From: Chrysophaeum taylorii
Lineage: Eukaryota; Sar; Pelagophyceae; Pelagomonadales; Pelagomonadaceae
Direction of reading: 5' to 3'
Assembly (NCBI GenBank): GCA_029834535.1
Contig: JAQMWT010000362.1
Span: 1 to 64,000 of the forward strand
Length of the DNA: 64,000 nt
Shown one piece after another: positions 1 through 9,090 of this stretch. The notes beneath the pieces are model-generated. The model saw only the letters and a list, made by a program, of their open reading frames with translations. It did no database searches and was not told where the DNA came from. The translations under genes and the position numbers were made by a program. Each line of letters opens with the position of its first letter. Position 1 is the stretch's first letter.

Positions 1-411
1 TCATCTGGGTCGACGACTCCACCCTACCCCACACGTGCTGCGCAATACGATAAGCCCCCTCCCGGCGTCTACACGCGCACGGTAGGTGAAACTTACTGGG
101 ACCACGTGAACTTACTGAGTTTGAGATTGGACTAGGTGAACTAAGTGACCAGGTGAACTTACTGGGACCAAGTGAACTTACTGGGTTTTTTTAGAGTGAA
201 CGCAAGGGCTAGCGGCGTGTACGGATCAAAGCAGCTTAGATTGGCGGAGGTGAGAGCGACGAGCTCGAAGGAGAGTGGGGTGAGTGGATGTGAGCACGAG
301 TGGGCTTACGTCGAATTTACTGGGGTTAGAGATTGGGACTATGTGAACTTACTGGGACCAGGTGAACTTACTGGGGTTAGAGATAGGTGAACTTACTGGC
401 CTGCACTTGTC
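1..411 (+). repeat. Array 1 unit 1, 3' part only
   Basis: Only the very end of the helicase region and the GTGAACTTACTGG minisatellite half are present; the window begins inside the unit. Confidence 0.85.
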
Positions 412-1446
412 CTAACTACTAATCGACAGATGTTTGTCTGTTTGTCCCTCGATTTAGGGTAAGGATCAGGTAGGAGCGAGAGTAAGGATCAGGTAGGCGC
501 GAGAGCCAGACAGTGATCCTCCAAGCCGTCTACGGCGACCTCGCAGACTATTTCCACGACCCGCGGCGGCTCTTTCAGCGCGCCATTCTCACGCCCCGTC
601 GAAACGATGTTGTCGATGCTGACAACGCGCGCATGACCGCGGCCTTTTTTTCCCGGAGACGAGGCGTCGGAGTTCTTTTCGGCTGACTAGGTTGGGTCGG
701 AAGACGACGCCTCGCTCTTTACCTCGGCCTTTTTTTCCCGGAGACGAGGCGTCGGAGCTTGCTGACTTGTTGTCGGAGCGACGCCTCGCAACCTCGACCC
801 GTCGCACGGCCACTGCAACGGTACCAGATACATGATCGATCGTGTCGTTGTCACCGAGGCTCCTCCAACCTGTATCCCTTAAGGCCCGCCGACGCCAAAC
901 GATCACCAAGAGCCAGGGCCAGACGCCCCGCGAGGTCGGCGTCCTCTTGCGAAGCCCGTCTTCTGCCACGTCCAGCTCTACGTGGCTCTCTGTCGATCGG
1001 CAACCCCGAGGATATCCTCTTCTGAGTCGACGACTCCACCCTACCCCACACGTGCTGCGCAATACCGATAAGCCCCCTCCCGGCGTCTACACGCGCACTT
1101 TAGGTTAACTTACTGGGACCAGGCGAACTTACTGGGGTTTGAGATTGGGACTAGGTGAACTTAGTGACCAGGTGAACTTTTACTGGGACCAAGGAACACT
1201 TACTGGGGTTTTAGAGTGAACGCAAGGCTAGCGGCGTGTACGGATCAAAGCGCTTAGATTGGCGGAGGTGAGAGCGACGAGCTCGAAGGAGAGTGGGGTG
1301 AGTGGGTGTGAGCACGAGTGGGCTTACAGTGTAAGTTACACCGAACTTACTAGGGTTAGAGATTGGGACTAGGTGAACTTACTGGGACCAGGTGAACTTA
1401 CTGGGGTTGAGATGGGACTAGGTGAACTTACTGGCCTGCACTTGTC
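412..1446 (+). repeat. Array 1 unit 2, rearranged
   Basis: A complete unit of 1035 bp. Its helicase region is scrambled: the block with TTTTTTTCCCGGAGACGAGG occurs twice (about 643 and 727), and the second copy runs into sequence that differs from the other units before rejoining at CGCAACCTCGACCC. This looks like a local duplication or template switch. Confidence 0.8.
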
Positions 1447-1469
1447 CTAACTACTAATCGACAGATGTT

Positions 1470-1500
<31 letters not shown>

Positions 1501-2505
1501 TTGTCCCTCGATTTAGGGTAAGGATCAGGTAGGCGCGAGAGTAAGGATCAGGTAGGCGCGAGAGCCAGACAGTGATCCTCCAAGCCGTCTACGGCGACCT
1601 CGCAGACTATTTCCACGACCCGCGGCGGCTCTTTCAGCGCGCCATTCTCACGCCCCGTCGAAACGATGTTGTCGATGCTGACAACGCGCGCATGACCGCG
1701 GCCTTTTTTCCCGGAGACGAGGCGTCGGAGTTCTTTTCGGCTGACTAGGCTGGGTCGGAAGACGACGCCTCGCTCTTACAGTCGAGTTTTCAACTCCCTG
1801 ACAACCAACGGCATGCTGACTTTGATCGCGAGCTTAAAGTCTTCGCAACCTCGACCCGTCGCACGGCCACTGCAACGGTACCAGATACATGATCGATCGT
1901 GTCGTTGTCACCGAGGCTCCTCCAACCTGTATCCCTTAAGGCCCGCCGACGCCAAACGATCACCAAGAGCCAGGGCCAGACGCCCCGCGAGGTCGGCGTC
2001 CTCTTTCCCAAGCCCGTCTTCTGCCACGTCCAGCTCTACGTGGCTCTCTGTCGATCGGCAACCCCGAGGATATACTCTTCTTGGTCGACGACTCCACCCT
2101 ACCCCACACGTGCTGCGCAATACCGATAAGCCCCCTCCCGGCGTCTACACGCGCACTGTAGGCGAACTTACTGGGACCGGTGAACTTACTGGGGTTTGAG
2201 ATTGGGACTAGGTGAACTAAGTGACCAGGTGAACTTACTGGGACCAAGTGAACTTACTGGGGTTTTTAGAGTGAACGCAAGGGCTAGCGGCGTGTGCGGA
2301 TCAAAGCAGCTTAGATTGGCGGAGGTGAGAGCGACGAGCTCGAAGGAGAGTGGGGTGAGTGGATGTGAGCACGAGTGGGCTTACGCCGAACTTACTGGGG
2401 TTAGAGATTGGGACTAGGTGAACTTACTGGGACCAGGTGAACTTACTGGGGTTAGAGATTGGGACCAGGTGAACTTACTGGCGAACTTACTGGCCTGCAC
2501 TTGTC
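1447..2505 (+). repeat. Array 1 unit 3
   Basis: A complete unit of 1059 bp, used here as the reference copy. It contains the full helicase remnant (see the pseudogene entry), the doubled AAGGATCAGGTAGGCGCGAG block, and the minisatellite half from about 2160 to the end. Confidence 0.85.
1572..2130 (+). pseudogene. PIF1/Helitron-type helicase C-terminal fragment, frameshifted (reference copy)
   Basis: Read in pieces across the three forward frames, the unit encodes the end of a superfamily 1 PIF1-like helicase of the Helitron kind. Seen in order: a segment like ERAILTPTNxxVDxIN (here RAILTPRRNDVVDADN), a segment FPGDEASEFFSAD, then [44 protein letters not shown], and [19 protein letters not shown]-type residues. 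These match the usual order up to motifs V and VI of the family. Walker A and B motifs and any Rep domain are absent, so only the C-terminal quarter is present. At least three frame changes and a stop break it, at the same places in every unit seen, so the fragment was dead before it spread. Confidence 0.8.
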
Positions 2506-3573
2506 CTAACTACTAATCGACAGATGTTTGTCTGTCTGTCTGTCTGTTTGTCTGTTTGTCTGTCTGTTTGTCCCTCGATTTAGGGTAAGGATCAGGTAGG
2601 CGCGAGAGTAAGGATCAGGTAGGCGCGAGAGCCAGACAGTGATCCTCCAAGCCGTCTACGGCGACCTCGCAGACTATTTCCACGACCCGCGGCGGCTCTT
2701 TCAGCGCGCCATTCTCACGCCCCGTCGAAACGATGTTGTCGATGCTGACAACGCGCGCATGACCGCGGCCTTTTTTTCCCGGAGACGAGGCGTCGGAGTT
2801 CTTTTCGGCTGACTAGGCTGGGTCGGAAGACGACGCCTCGCTCTTTACAGTAGAGTTTTCAACTCCCTGACAACCAACGGCATGCTGACTTTGATCGCGA
2901 GCTTAAAGTCTTCGCAACCTCGACCCGTCGCACGGCCACTGCAACGGTACCAGATACATGATCGATCGTGTCGTTGTCACCGAGGCTCCTCCAACCTGTA
3001 TCCCTTAAGGCCCGCCGACGCCAAACGATCAACAAGAGCCAGGGCCAGACGCCCCGCGAGGTCGGCGTCCTCTTGCCCAAGCCCGTCTTCTGCCACGTCC
3101 AGCTCTACGTGGCTCTCTGTCGATCGGCAACCCCGAGGATATCCTCTTCTGAGTCGACGACTCCACCCTACCCCACACGTGCTGCGCAATACCGATAAGC
3201 CCCCTCCCGGCGTCTACACGCGCACTGTAGGTGAACTTACTGGGACCAGGTGAACTTACTGGGGTTTGAGATTGGGACTAGGTGAACTGAGTGACCAGGT
3301 GAACTTACTGGGACCAAGTGAACTTACTGGGGCTTTTAGAATAAACTCAAAGGCTAGCGGCGTGCGGATCAAAGCAGCTTAGATTGGCGGAGGTGAGAGC
3401 GACGAGCTCGAAGGAGAGTGGGGGGAGTGGATGTGAGCACGAGTGGGCTTACGCCGAACTTACTGGGGTTAGAGATTGGGACTAGGTGAACTTACTGGGA
3501 CCAGGTGAACTTACTGGGGTTAGAGATTGGGACCAGGTGAACTTACTGGCGAACTTACTGGCCTGCACTTGTC
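2506..3573 (+). repeat. Array 1 unit 4
   Basis: A complete unit of 1068 bp, close to unit 3 throughout. It carries AACAAG instead of ACCAAG before the AGCCAGGGCCAG word, so the helicase motif reads TINKSQGQT rather than TITKSQGQT in its frame. Confidence 0.85.
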
Positions 3574-3616
3574 CTAACTACTAATCGACAGATGTTTGTC
3601 TGTCTGTCTGTCTGTT

Positions 3617-3712
3617 TGTGAAGAAGCTATGACACTTACCCCTGCACCACGTATCCAGTATCCTTACGTCTTTCTCTTATCGCTAGTCTAACGCCTCATA
3701 CCATTCGTAACA
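3617..3712 (+). repeat. Copia 5' LTR
   Basis: Begins TGTGAAGAAGCTATGACAC and ends ACCATTCGTAACA. At 96 bp it is short for copia LTRs. It differs from the 3' copy only in TCTCTTATC versus TCTCCTATC. Confidence 0.9.
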
Positions 3713-3727
3713 TGGTAGCAGCTGGTG
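3713..3727 (+). promoter_or_regulatory. Putative primer binding site
   Basis: TGGTAGCAGCTGGTG follows the 5' LTR directly. TGGTA would pair with the TACCA 3' end of initiator tRNA-Met, the usual copia primer. Pairing beyond the first bases cannot be judged without the host tRNA. Confidence 0.5.
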
Positions 3728-3823
3728 TCCGTCACGGTCGCACGACCGCTTGACTTCCCGGACAACAGCGACTCCTCCTCGGCTTCAGTTCATTGCTACG
3801 TGTTCGGTTCGTTATCGTTTATC

Positions 3824-6800
3824 ATGTCCTCGATCGAAATTAAGGATAGCAAGCTTTCGCAAAAACTCGATGCTTTCAGTGGTGAGCGACATCTTTTTCA
3901 CCAATGGACCCGGCGCCTGGAAAACATGATCATTTCCACCGGTGATCGCATTATCTTGACCACTGACACTTGGACTAGCATTTCCGCTTCTGGCTGCTCT
4001 GAAGAAGAATTTGGTCTCAAGCAGCAACGCTGGTACAGTGCACTCTTCATGGCACTACCAATGCATGATACTGATCGTGCGGATATCCGTGAAAACCGCG
4101 ATATGAACTTCACGCGGCTTTACAAACGCATTACTGATGTTTACATGGGTCATGGAGATCGTGTCGCTCAGTCTGCAATTGCTTCATTGCATTCCTTGGT
4201 GTGCAATAACATCGATGAACTTGAGTCCTTTCTTAACAAGTTCATCACTGGTGTTCAAGTTGCTCGGCATCATCAAGATTTCCCTGACTCAACTGCATTG
4301 CAGCTGCTCCAAACGAAAATCCCCGACTCGCTCTTGTCTAAGGATCTCATTGCACTTGATCCTAAATTGCGCACATATGATGGTTTCGTTGATCGCCTCC
4401 ACAGTAAAGTTTTTGATTATCTTCAGACCAAGTCTATGCACGTCCATGCTACGTTCCGTGAAAGTCCCCGTCATCGTGAACGCTCCAACTTTTATGGTCG
4501 CCATCCTTCTGAAAAGTATTTTCATCGCTTCAATGCTTTGCGCTCTCAACAACGTTCTAGCCCACGCCCCTCTTTTCGATCATCATTCCGTCACCCACCT
4601 TCATCTTCACGTGGTTTTCATCGCAAGCGCCAACGCCATACTGATCTTTGTCACTTTTGTGGTATTCCTGGCCATCACCAGAAAGATTGTCATAAGCGTC
4701 AGCGCTATTTGCACTCACAAGCTACCGCCCGCCCACGGCATCAACACCAATACCCACGTCGGTTGCATTCCCAATACCCACCTCGGTCCACTCCCCAATA
4801 CCCACCTAGGCCCCATCCACCCTTCTACCAACACCATCTTTTCATCCCCAATCCACCCTTGCCACCATCTCAATCCTCTCCGCCGCTTCTTGCGTTGCCA
4901 CCCTCCACCACACCCTCTGTCCCGCCTTCCACCGCTGTCACCCTTCCTGACCCATCCCTTTCTGCACCCACCTACCCGTCCTACAATTTCCACCTTCTTT
5001 CCATCTCCCCCTCCATTCACCAAGTCCTTTCCTCCACCAACGCCCTTACCGCTCTGCTCACCGCTCGTGAGCGCGACTACCTTCACAGCACCAACCTTCG
5101 TCTCGTTGTCTATGATACCGGCGCCAACGTCAGCCTTTTTAATTCTCCCGCTGGCTTCACTGACCTGGACAACACTCAACAGCATTCCATCACTTCTGCT
5201 ATCGGCACTGGCTCTGTTTCCGGTTCTGGCACTGCTCACTTAACGTTCCCTTCAATTGGTCCTCTTGACAATCGTGGTCTTCCTTCTCCTGCACCCACTC
5301 TTTCCGCCCCTCATGGTATACATGTCGCGTTTCCGCATACCCTCATCTCTCCTGGCCTTGGTGACAAACGGATTCTTTCGGATCATTCCCTTGAACAAGT
5401 TGGTTACGATTGCCACACCATTCAGGCCGTTGATCCTGCTTATCCGCAACGTATTTTACGTCACCGCCAAACGCATCACGTTATTCCCCTGCTTCGTCGC
5501 TGTGGTCTTCTTTTGATCGTCTGTTGGATCGGCAATACGACCGCTGCGCCCTACACGGACTACGTTTCACCTTTTGTGGCATTTTCTTCTTCCCCTCGTG
5601 TCCATGATCCTTGTGCGTTTCCCGCTGTGTCTCAACGCACTCAACTAACTTTCGATCTTTGGCATGCTCGTCTTGGTCATTATAGTCCTGCCTATCTTCG
5701 GCGTTTGTCTTCTCTTGCTGTTGGCGCACCGTTTTTCCCGAGCTCCGCGTCGCTTTCTTTTTGTCCTGCTTGTGCTCTCGGTAAAATGCATGCTGCGCAT
5801 GTTGGCCAACGTAAAGCTCATGCTTCCACTTCGTCTCCTTCCTCCGAGCCTTTGTCTCGTCCACGTGCCGTTGCGCCCTACCTTATTATCCACGCCGATC
5901 TCATGTTTGCTGGCGTCCCATCCTACATATATCACGATCGCGCGATCCTCACGTTTGTCGATGATCATACGCGCCGCCGCACGCGTTACTTTGCTCCACG
6001 ACACGATGCCCTTACGAACGCTCGACAACTCGAACTTTTTCTGTCTACCGTGGTTCGCCCATTCGGATATCGCGTTGCCCTCATCTACACCGATCGTGAC
6101 CGCTCTCTTATGGGCCAATTCGAAACCTTCTGTCTGGGCAACAATATTGCGCTTCGGCGCGCTCCGGCAGCACAGTCCAAAACTTCACAGGCTCACGCTT
6201 TTTCCGGTGTTGTGGAACGCTCTCATCGCGCAACCGCGGATATTACTCGCACTCTTTTGGTACATGCGCACCGTCCACCTGATTTTTGGCGTTGGGCCAT
6301 GGAAACGGCTGACTTCATCTCTGAGCGTATGCCAAATGCCTCTAATCCTGGATATATGACGCCATATGAAATGCTACATGAAACACTCCCGCGTGTCGAT
6401 TTTCTTCGTGTTTGGGGCTGTCCTGCTGCAATTCTCACTGGCGACAAATGGCCTACCAAAGCTATAACCGGTATCTTCATTGGGTATCCCTCTGCCGGCC
6501 CTGGATATCGCATATTGCTTCAACGCCCCACAGGTCCTGTCATCCACACCTCGATTGATGTTGTTTTTGACGAAAATTTCGCTCTGCGTAAGTCACTGTC
6601 CACCCAACCCCTTCCTCCGTCTCTCGTGGATTCTCGTTTTCCTGACTTGTTTTATTACGACCCTCGTCTATCTTCGGCCGTCAACCCAATATCTTCTCTT
6701 TTTGATGCTCCGGAGCCGGCCTTATCGGGACTGATCACCCCAAACGTCACTGCCTACAATGTTACCGGCCAATACGAAACGTGCACCATTACGTCGTGCC

Positions 6801-6877
6801 AAACGGGGCCGACCGCGCAAAGTCGACAAATCAACAAACTTTTTTACGGGCCATGTTTCATCCTGTTACAATGTTGA
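3824..6877 (+). CDS. Copia gag-protease-integrase polyprotein (first part of gag-pol)
   Basis: The frame is open from 3725, but the first ATG is at 3824 (MSSIEIKDSK), giving 1017 residues. In order: a gag core of the UBN2 kind, a basic Arg/His-rich stretch, one CCHC zinc knuckle at about 4647-4690 (C-HF-C-GIPG-H-HQKD-C), a long Pro-rich linker, an aspartic protease (YDTGANVS, near 5112), the GAG-pre-integrase zinc domain (LWHARLGHYS, near 5659), and an integrase core with its acidic residues in HADLM, YTDRD and VVERSH. Nucleocapsid, processing and integration functions follow from the family. The frame ends on a TGA formed by the first copy of the minisatellite at 6868. Reverse transcriptase lies beyond it in the same frame. 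Confidence 0.88.
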   Translation: MSSIEIKDSKLSQKLDAFSGERHLFHQWTRRLENMIISTGDRIILTTDTWTSISASGCSEEEFGLKQQRWYSALFMALPMHDTDRADIRENRDMNFTRLYKRITDVYMGHGDRVAQSAIASLHSLVCNNIDELESFLNKFITGVQVARHHQDFPDSTALQLLQTKIPDSLLSKDLIALDPKLRTYDGFVDRLHSKVFDYLQTKSMHVHATFRESPRHRERSNFYGRHPSEKYFHRFNALRSQQRSSPRPSFRSSFRHPPSSSRGFHRKRQRHTDLCHFCGIPGHHQKDCHKRQRYLHSQATARPRHQHQYPRRLHSQYPPRSTPQYPPRPHPPFYQHHLFIPNPPLPPSQSSPPLLALPPSTTPSVPPSTAVTLPDPSLSAPTYPSYNFHLLSISPSIHQVLSSTNALTALLTARERDYLHSTNLRLVVYDTGANVSLFNSPAGFTDLDNTQQHSITSAIGTGSVSGSGTAHLTFPSIGPLDNRGLPSPAPTLSAPHGIHVAFPHTLISPGLGDKRILSDHSLEQVGYDCHTIQAVDPAYPQRILRHRQTHHVIPLLRRCGLLLIVCWIGNTTAAPYTDYVSPFVAFSSSPRVHDPCAFPAVSQRTQLTFDLWHARLGHYSPAYLRRLSSLAVGAPFFPSSASLSFCPACALGKMHAAHVGQRKAHASTSSPSSEPLSRPRAVAPYLIIHADLMFAGVPSYIYHDRAILTFVDDHTRRRTRYFAPRHDALTNARQLELFLSTVVRPFGYRVALIYTDRDRSLMGQFETFCLGNNIALRRAPAAQSKTSQAHAFSGVVERSHRATADITRTLLVHAHRPPDFWRWAMETADFISERMPNASNPGYMTPYEMLHETLPRVDFLRVWGCPAAILTGDKWPTKAITGIFIGYPSAGPGYRILLQRPTGPVIHTSIDVVFDENFALRKSLSTQPLPPSLVDSRFPDLFYYDPRLSSAVNPISSLFDAPEPALSGLITPNVTAYNVTGQYETCTITSCQTGPTAQSRQINKLFYGPCFILLQC

Positions 6878-7068
6878 TACGGGCCATTCTCATGTTGATA
6901 CGGGCCATTCTGATGTTGATACGGGCCATTATGTTGATACGGGCCATTCTGATGTTGATACGGGCCATTATGTTGATACGGGCCATTCTGATGTTGATAC
7001 GGGCCATTATGTTGATACGGGCCATTCTGATGTTGATACGGGCCATTCTGATGTCGATACGGGCCATT
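6868..7068 (+). repeat. Minisatellite of 18/21-bp units inside copia pol
   Basis: About eleven copies of GATGTTGATACGGGCCATTCT (21 bp) mixed with an 18-bp form lacking CTG. Both lengths are multiples of three, so one frame stays open right through (repeating VDTGHSD and VDTGHY), while the gag-pol frame meets a TGA in every copy. It lies in the integrase-RT linker. Confidence 0.9.
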
Positions 7069-7105
7069 CTGTTTCCTCTGTCGCTTCTGTTTCCCCTGTC
7101 ACTCT

Positions 7106-8842
7106 TTGTATGTCTCTTCTGTTAGCTTTCGTTTGTTAGTTCATTATGTCTTCCTTCCCCTTTGTTTAGCTAGCACCCTTGTTGATCCTCATGCACACGT
7201 TTATTACTCTGCTTCCGAAGAAATGTCCCAGTATTCAGACCTTGACGAAACCACTATCACTTCCACCCATTTACGTGAAGCTTTAGCTCCGACCAATCCT
7301 GAGCGTCCTGGCTGGTTGCAAGCCATCGCTAAAGAATACAGCTCTCTTGGTCAACTTGGTTGTTGGGATGTGATTCGCCTCCCTCAGACTTTTTCTGGCA
7401 ACATTTGTACCCTCAAGTGGATCCTCCGCAAGAAGTATGACTCTGGCCGCTTCAAATCGTACAAGGCTCGCCTTGTCGTCCGCGGTTACACCCAGGTTCA
7501 CGGCATTGATTATCATGACACCTACTCACCAGTTGCCAACATCGTCACGATCCGTTTCTTTCTGACCTTTGTCGCTGTTCATGACTGGGATTTGCACAAG
7601 TTGGATGTTAGCTCCGCTTTTATTCAAGCTCCCATTGACGAAGACATCTATGTCTGGCCACCCGAAGGCTATGCTCCTCGCCAACCCACCGATGGTTCCA
7701 AAATCGTTTACAAGCTCCGTCGCTCTTGGTATGGTTGCAAACAAGCTTGTCGCAATTGGTGGCTTTATTTGGAACGCTTCCTTCTCAATGATTGTGGCTT
7801 CGTCCGCGGATCTGGTGACACTTGCCATTACAAGCTCGTGCTCAATTCTACCGTGGTCCTCCGTCTTGTTTTGGTCGTCGATGATCTTCTTGTGGCGCAC
7901 CCTCCTCATTGCATTGGCCATTACCAAGCCTTTTTCCTCCGTTTCCGCGCTTTCACTGACGTCAATGAACTCGATCTCACCTCTTACGTTGGTCTTCGCA
8001 TTACGCGTGATCGCCCTCGGAGAACCCTCACTCTTGACCAATCCCATGCTATCCGTGAAATCCTTACCGAACATCGCTTCATCAACAGTAAACCTGAACT
8101 CACTCCCGCTCCCAAAGGTCTTCATCTTTCTGCGGCTGATTGTCCGGCTCCTGGTTCTCCAGATCACATTTTCATGGCACGCATCCCTTTTCGCCGTATT
8201 GTTGGCTGTGTCCTCTTCATCTCCATCATGACTCGCCCTGATATCACTTGGTCCGTCAATCAGTGTGCGCGTTTTTCCCACAATCCTGGTAAACCCCACT
8301 GGCACGCTTTATCCCACACTCTGCGTTATCTCAACGGTACTCAGGATCTTGCCCTTATTCTTGGTCGCGATTCTACCCTTCATCTCTGTGGTTATTCCGA
8401 CTCCAGCTGGGCCGACGACCCTGATGACCGCCACTCTACAACTGGTTTTTGTTTTCTCCTTGCTGGTTCTATGATAGCCTACTGCTCCCGCTCGCAATAC
8501 TTACTTGCTCGTTCTTCTTTCGAAGCTGAATTGCTTGCTCTTTACGCTGCTACTGCTGAGCTCTCTTGGCTTCTCAAACTTTTTGATGACTTTGATCTCC
8601 CTCGTCACACGGTCCCAATGTATGTTGATAATAGCACCACCGTCACCCAAGTTCGTCTCCAATGTCTCACACGGCGCACCCGCCATATTGACATTCGCTT
8701 TTACAGTACCGCCGAGTACCATCGCAACCACATCATCGATCTCAAGCACATACCCCGCCTTAACAATCTTAGCGATATTTTCACCCGCAGTACGGAAGCT
8801 CCTTCCTTCCTCCGGCTTCGTGCTCTTTACCTCACTTCGTGA
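7106..8842 (+). CDS. Copia reverse transcriptase-RNase H (second part of pol)
   Basis: Open in the same frame as gag-integrase. The first codons come from the end of the linker; recognisable sequence begins near 7180 (YSASEEMSQYSD). The RVT_2 domain shows LKWILRKKYDSG, YKARLVVRGYTQ, DYHDTYSPVANI and KLDVSSAFIQAP; the catalytic box reads VVDDLLVA, with Val where YVDD normally has Tyr. RNase H carries its acidic residues in GYSDSSWADD, SFEAELLAL and YVDNST, followed by RTRHIDIRFY. The stop is at 8840-8842, and about 150 bp of non-coding DNA separate it from the 3' LTR. No good start codon precedes the RT, so expression would need frameshifting or readthrough past the minisatellite. Confidence 0.88.
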   Translation: MYVSSVSFRLLVHYVFLPLCLASTLVDPHAHVYYSASEEMSQYSDLDETTITSTHLREALAPTNPERPGWLQAIAKEYSSLGQLGCWDVIRLPQTFSGNICTLKWILRKKYDSGRFKSYKARLVVRGYTQVHGIDYHDTYSPVANIVTIRFFLTFVAVHDWDLHKLDVSSAFIQAPIDEDIYVWPPEGYAPRQPTDGSKIVYKLRRSWYGCKQACRNWWLYLERFLLNDCGFVRGSGDTCHYKLVLNSTVVLRLVLVVDDLLVAHPPHCIGHYQAFFLRFRAFTDVNELDLTSYVGLRITRDRPRRTLTLDQSHAIREILTEHRFINSKPELTPAPKGLHLSAADCPAPGSPDHIFMARIPFRRIVGCVLFISIMTRPDITWSVNQCARFSHNPGKPHWHALSHTLRYLNGTQDLALILGRDSTLHLCGYSDSSWADDPDDRHSTTGFCFLLAGSMIAYCSRSQYLLARSSFEAELLALYAATAELSWLLKLFDDFDLPRHTVPMYVDNSTTVTQVRLQCLTRRTRHIDIRFYSTAEYHRNHIIDLKHIPRLNNLSDIFTRSTEAPSFLRLRALYLTS

Positions 8843-8865
8843 TCTTCGCCCTGATCTCTGTTGTC

Positions 8866-8994
8866 CCTTTTTTTTTTTTTTCTTGCCACAATGCCTCTGT
8901 GACGTCTTCCTCAAATGTGACGTCTTCCTCAAAGCTTCTCCTCTGTGAAGACCTCACTTACCCCTTTTTCCTTTTCCTTCTTTTCCAGCACCTG
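8866..8994 (+). other. Copia 3' leader region: pyrimidine runs and LTR-start-like sequence
   Basis: A run of T (8868-8882), two copies of TGACGTCTTCCTCAAA (8899 and 8920), then TGTGAAGACCTCACTTACCCC at about 8944, which resembles the start of the LTR with a gap. The stretch just before the 3' LTR is pyrimidine-rich, so a normal polypurine tract is not visible on the coding strand. Confidence 0.55.
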
Positions 8995-9090
8995 TGTGAA
9001 GAAGCTATGACACTTACCCCTGCACCACGTATCCAGTATCCTTACGTCTTTCTCCTATCGCTAGTCTAACGCCTCATACCATTCGTAACA
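8995..9090 (+). repeat. Copia 3' LTR
   Basis: Same 96-bp sequence as the 5' LTR with one substitution; followed directly by the continuation of the host microsatellite. Confidence 0.9.

Larger units (their letters stand above)
3617..9090 (+). mobile_element. Ty1/copia LTR retrotransposon inserted in repeat unit 5
   Basis: Identical-ended direct repeats of 96 bp (3617-3712 and 8995-9090, TG...CA termini) bracket gag, protease, integrase, reverse transcriptase and RNase H in the copia order. The LTRs differ at one base, so the insertion is young. GTT (or GTTT, depending where the LTR start is set) flanks both sides; the microsatellite target makes the exact target duplication ambiguous, and a 5-bp duplication does not fit. 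Base composition is clearly less GC-rich than the neighbouring genes. Pol is split by a minisatellite with stops, so this copy is probably not autonomous unless frameshifting is used. Confidence 0.92.

Noticed and set aside
589-1062. ORFs of 60-160 residues on both strands within the helicase units
   Set aside because: They mix correct and wrong frames of a dead helicase; the same ORFs recur in each unit with different ends, as expected for a non-coding repeat.
6858-7067. A minus-strand ORF of repeating MARINI words
   Set aside because: It is only the complement of the 18/21-bp minisatellite in copia.
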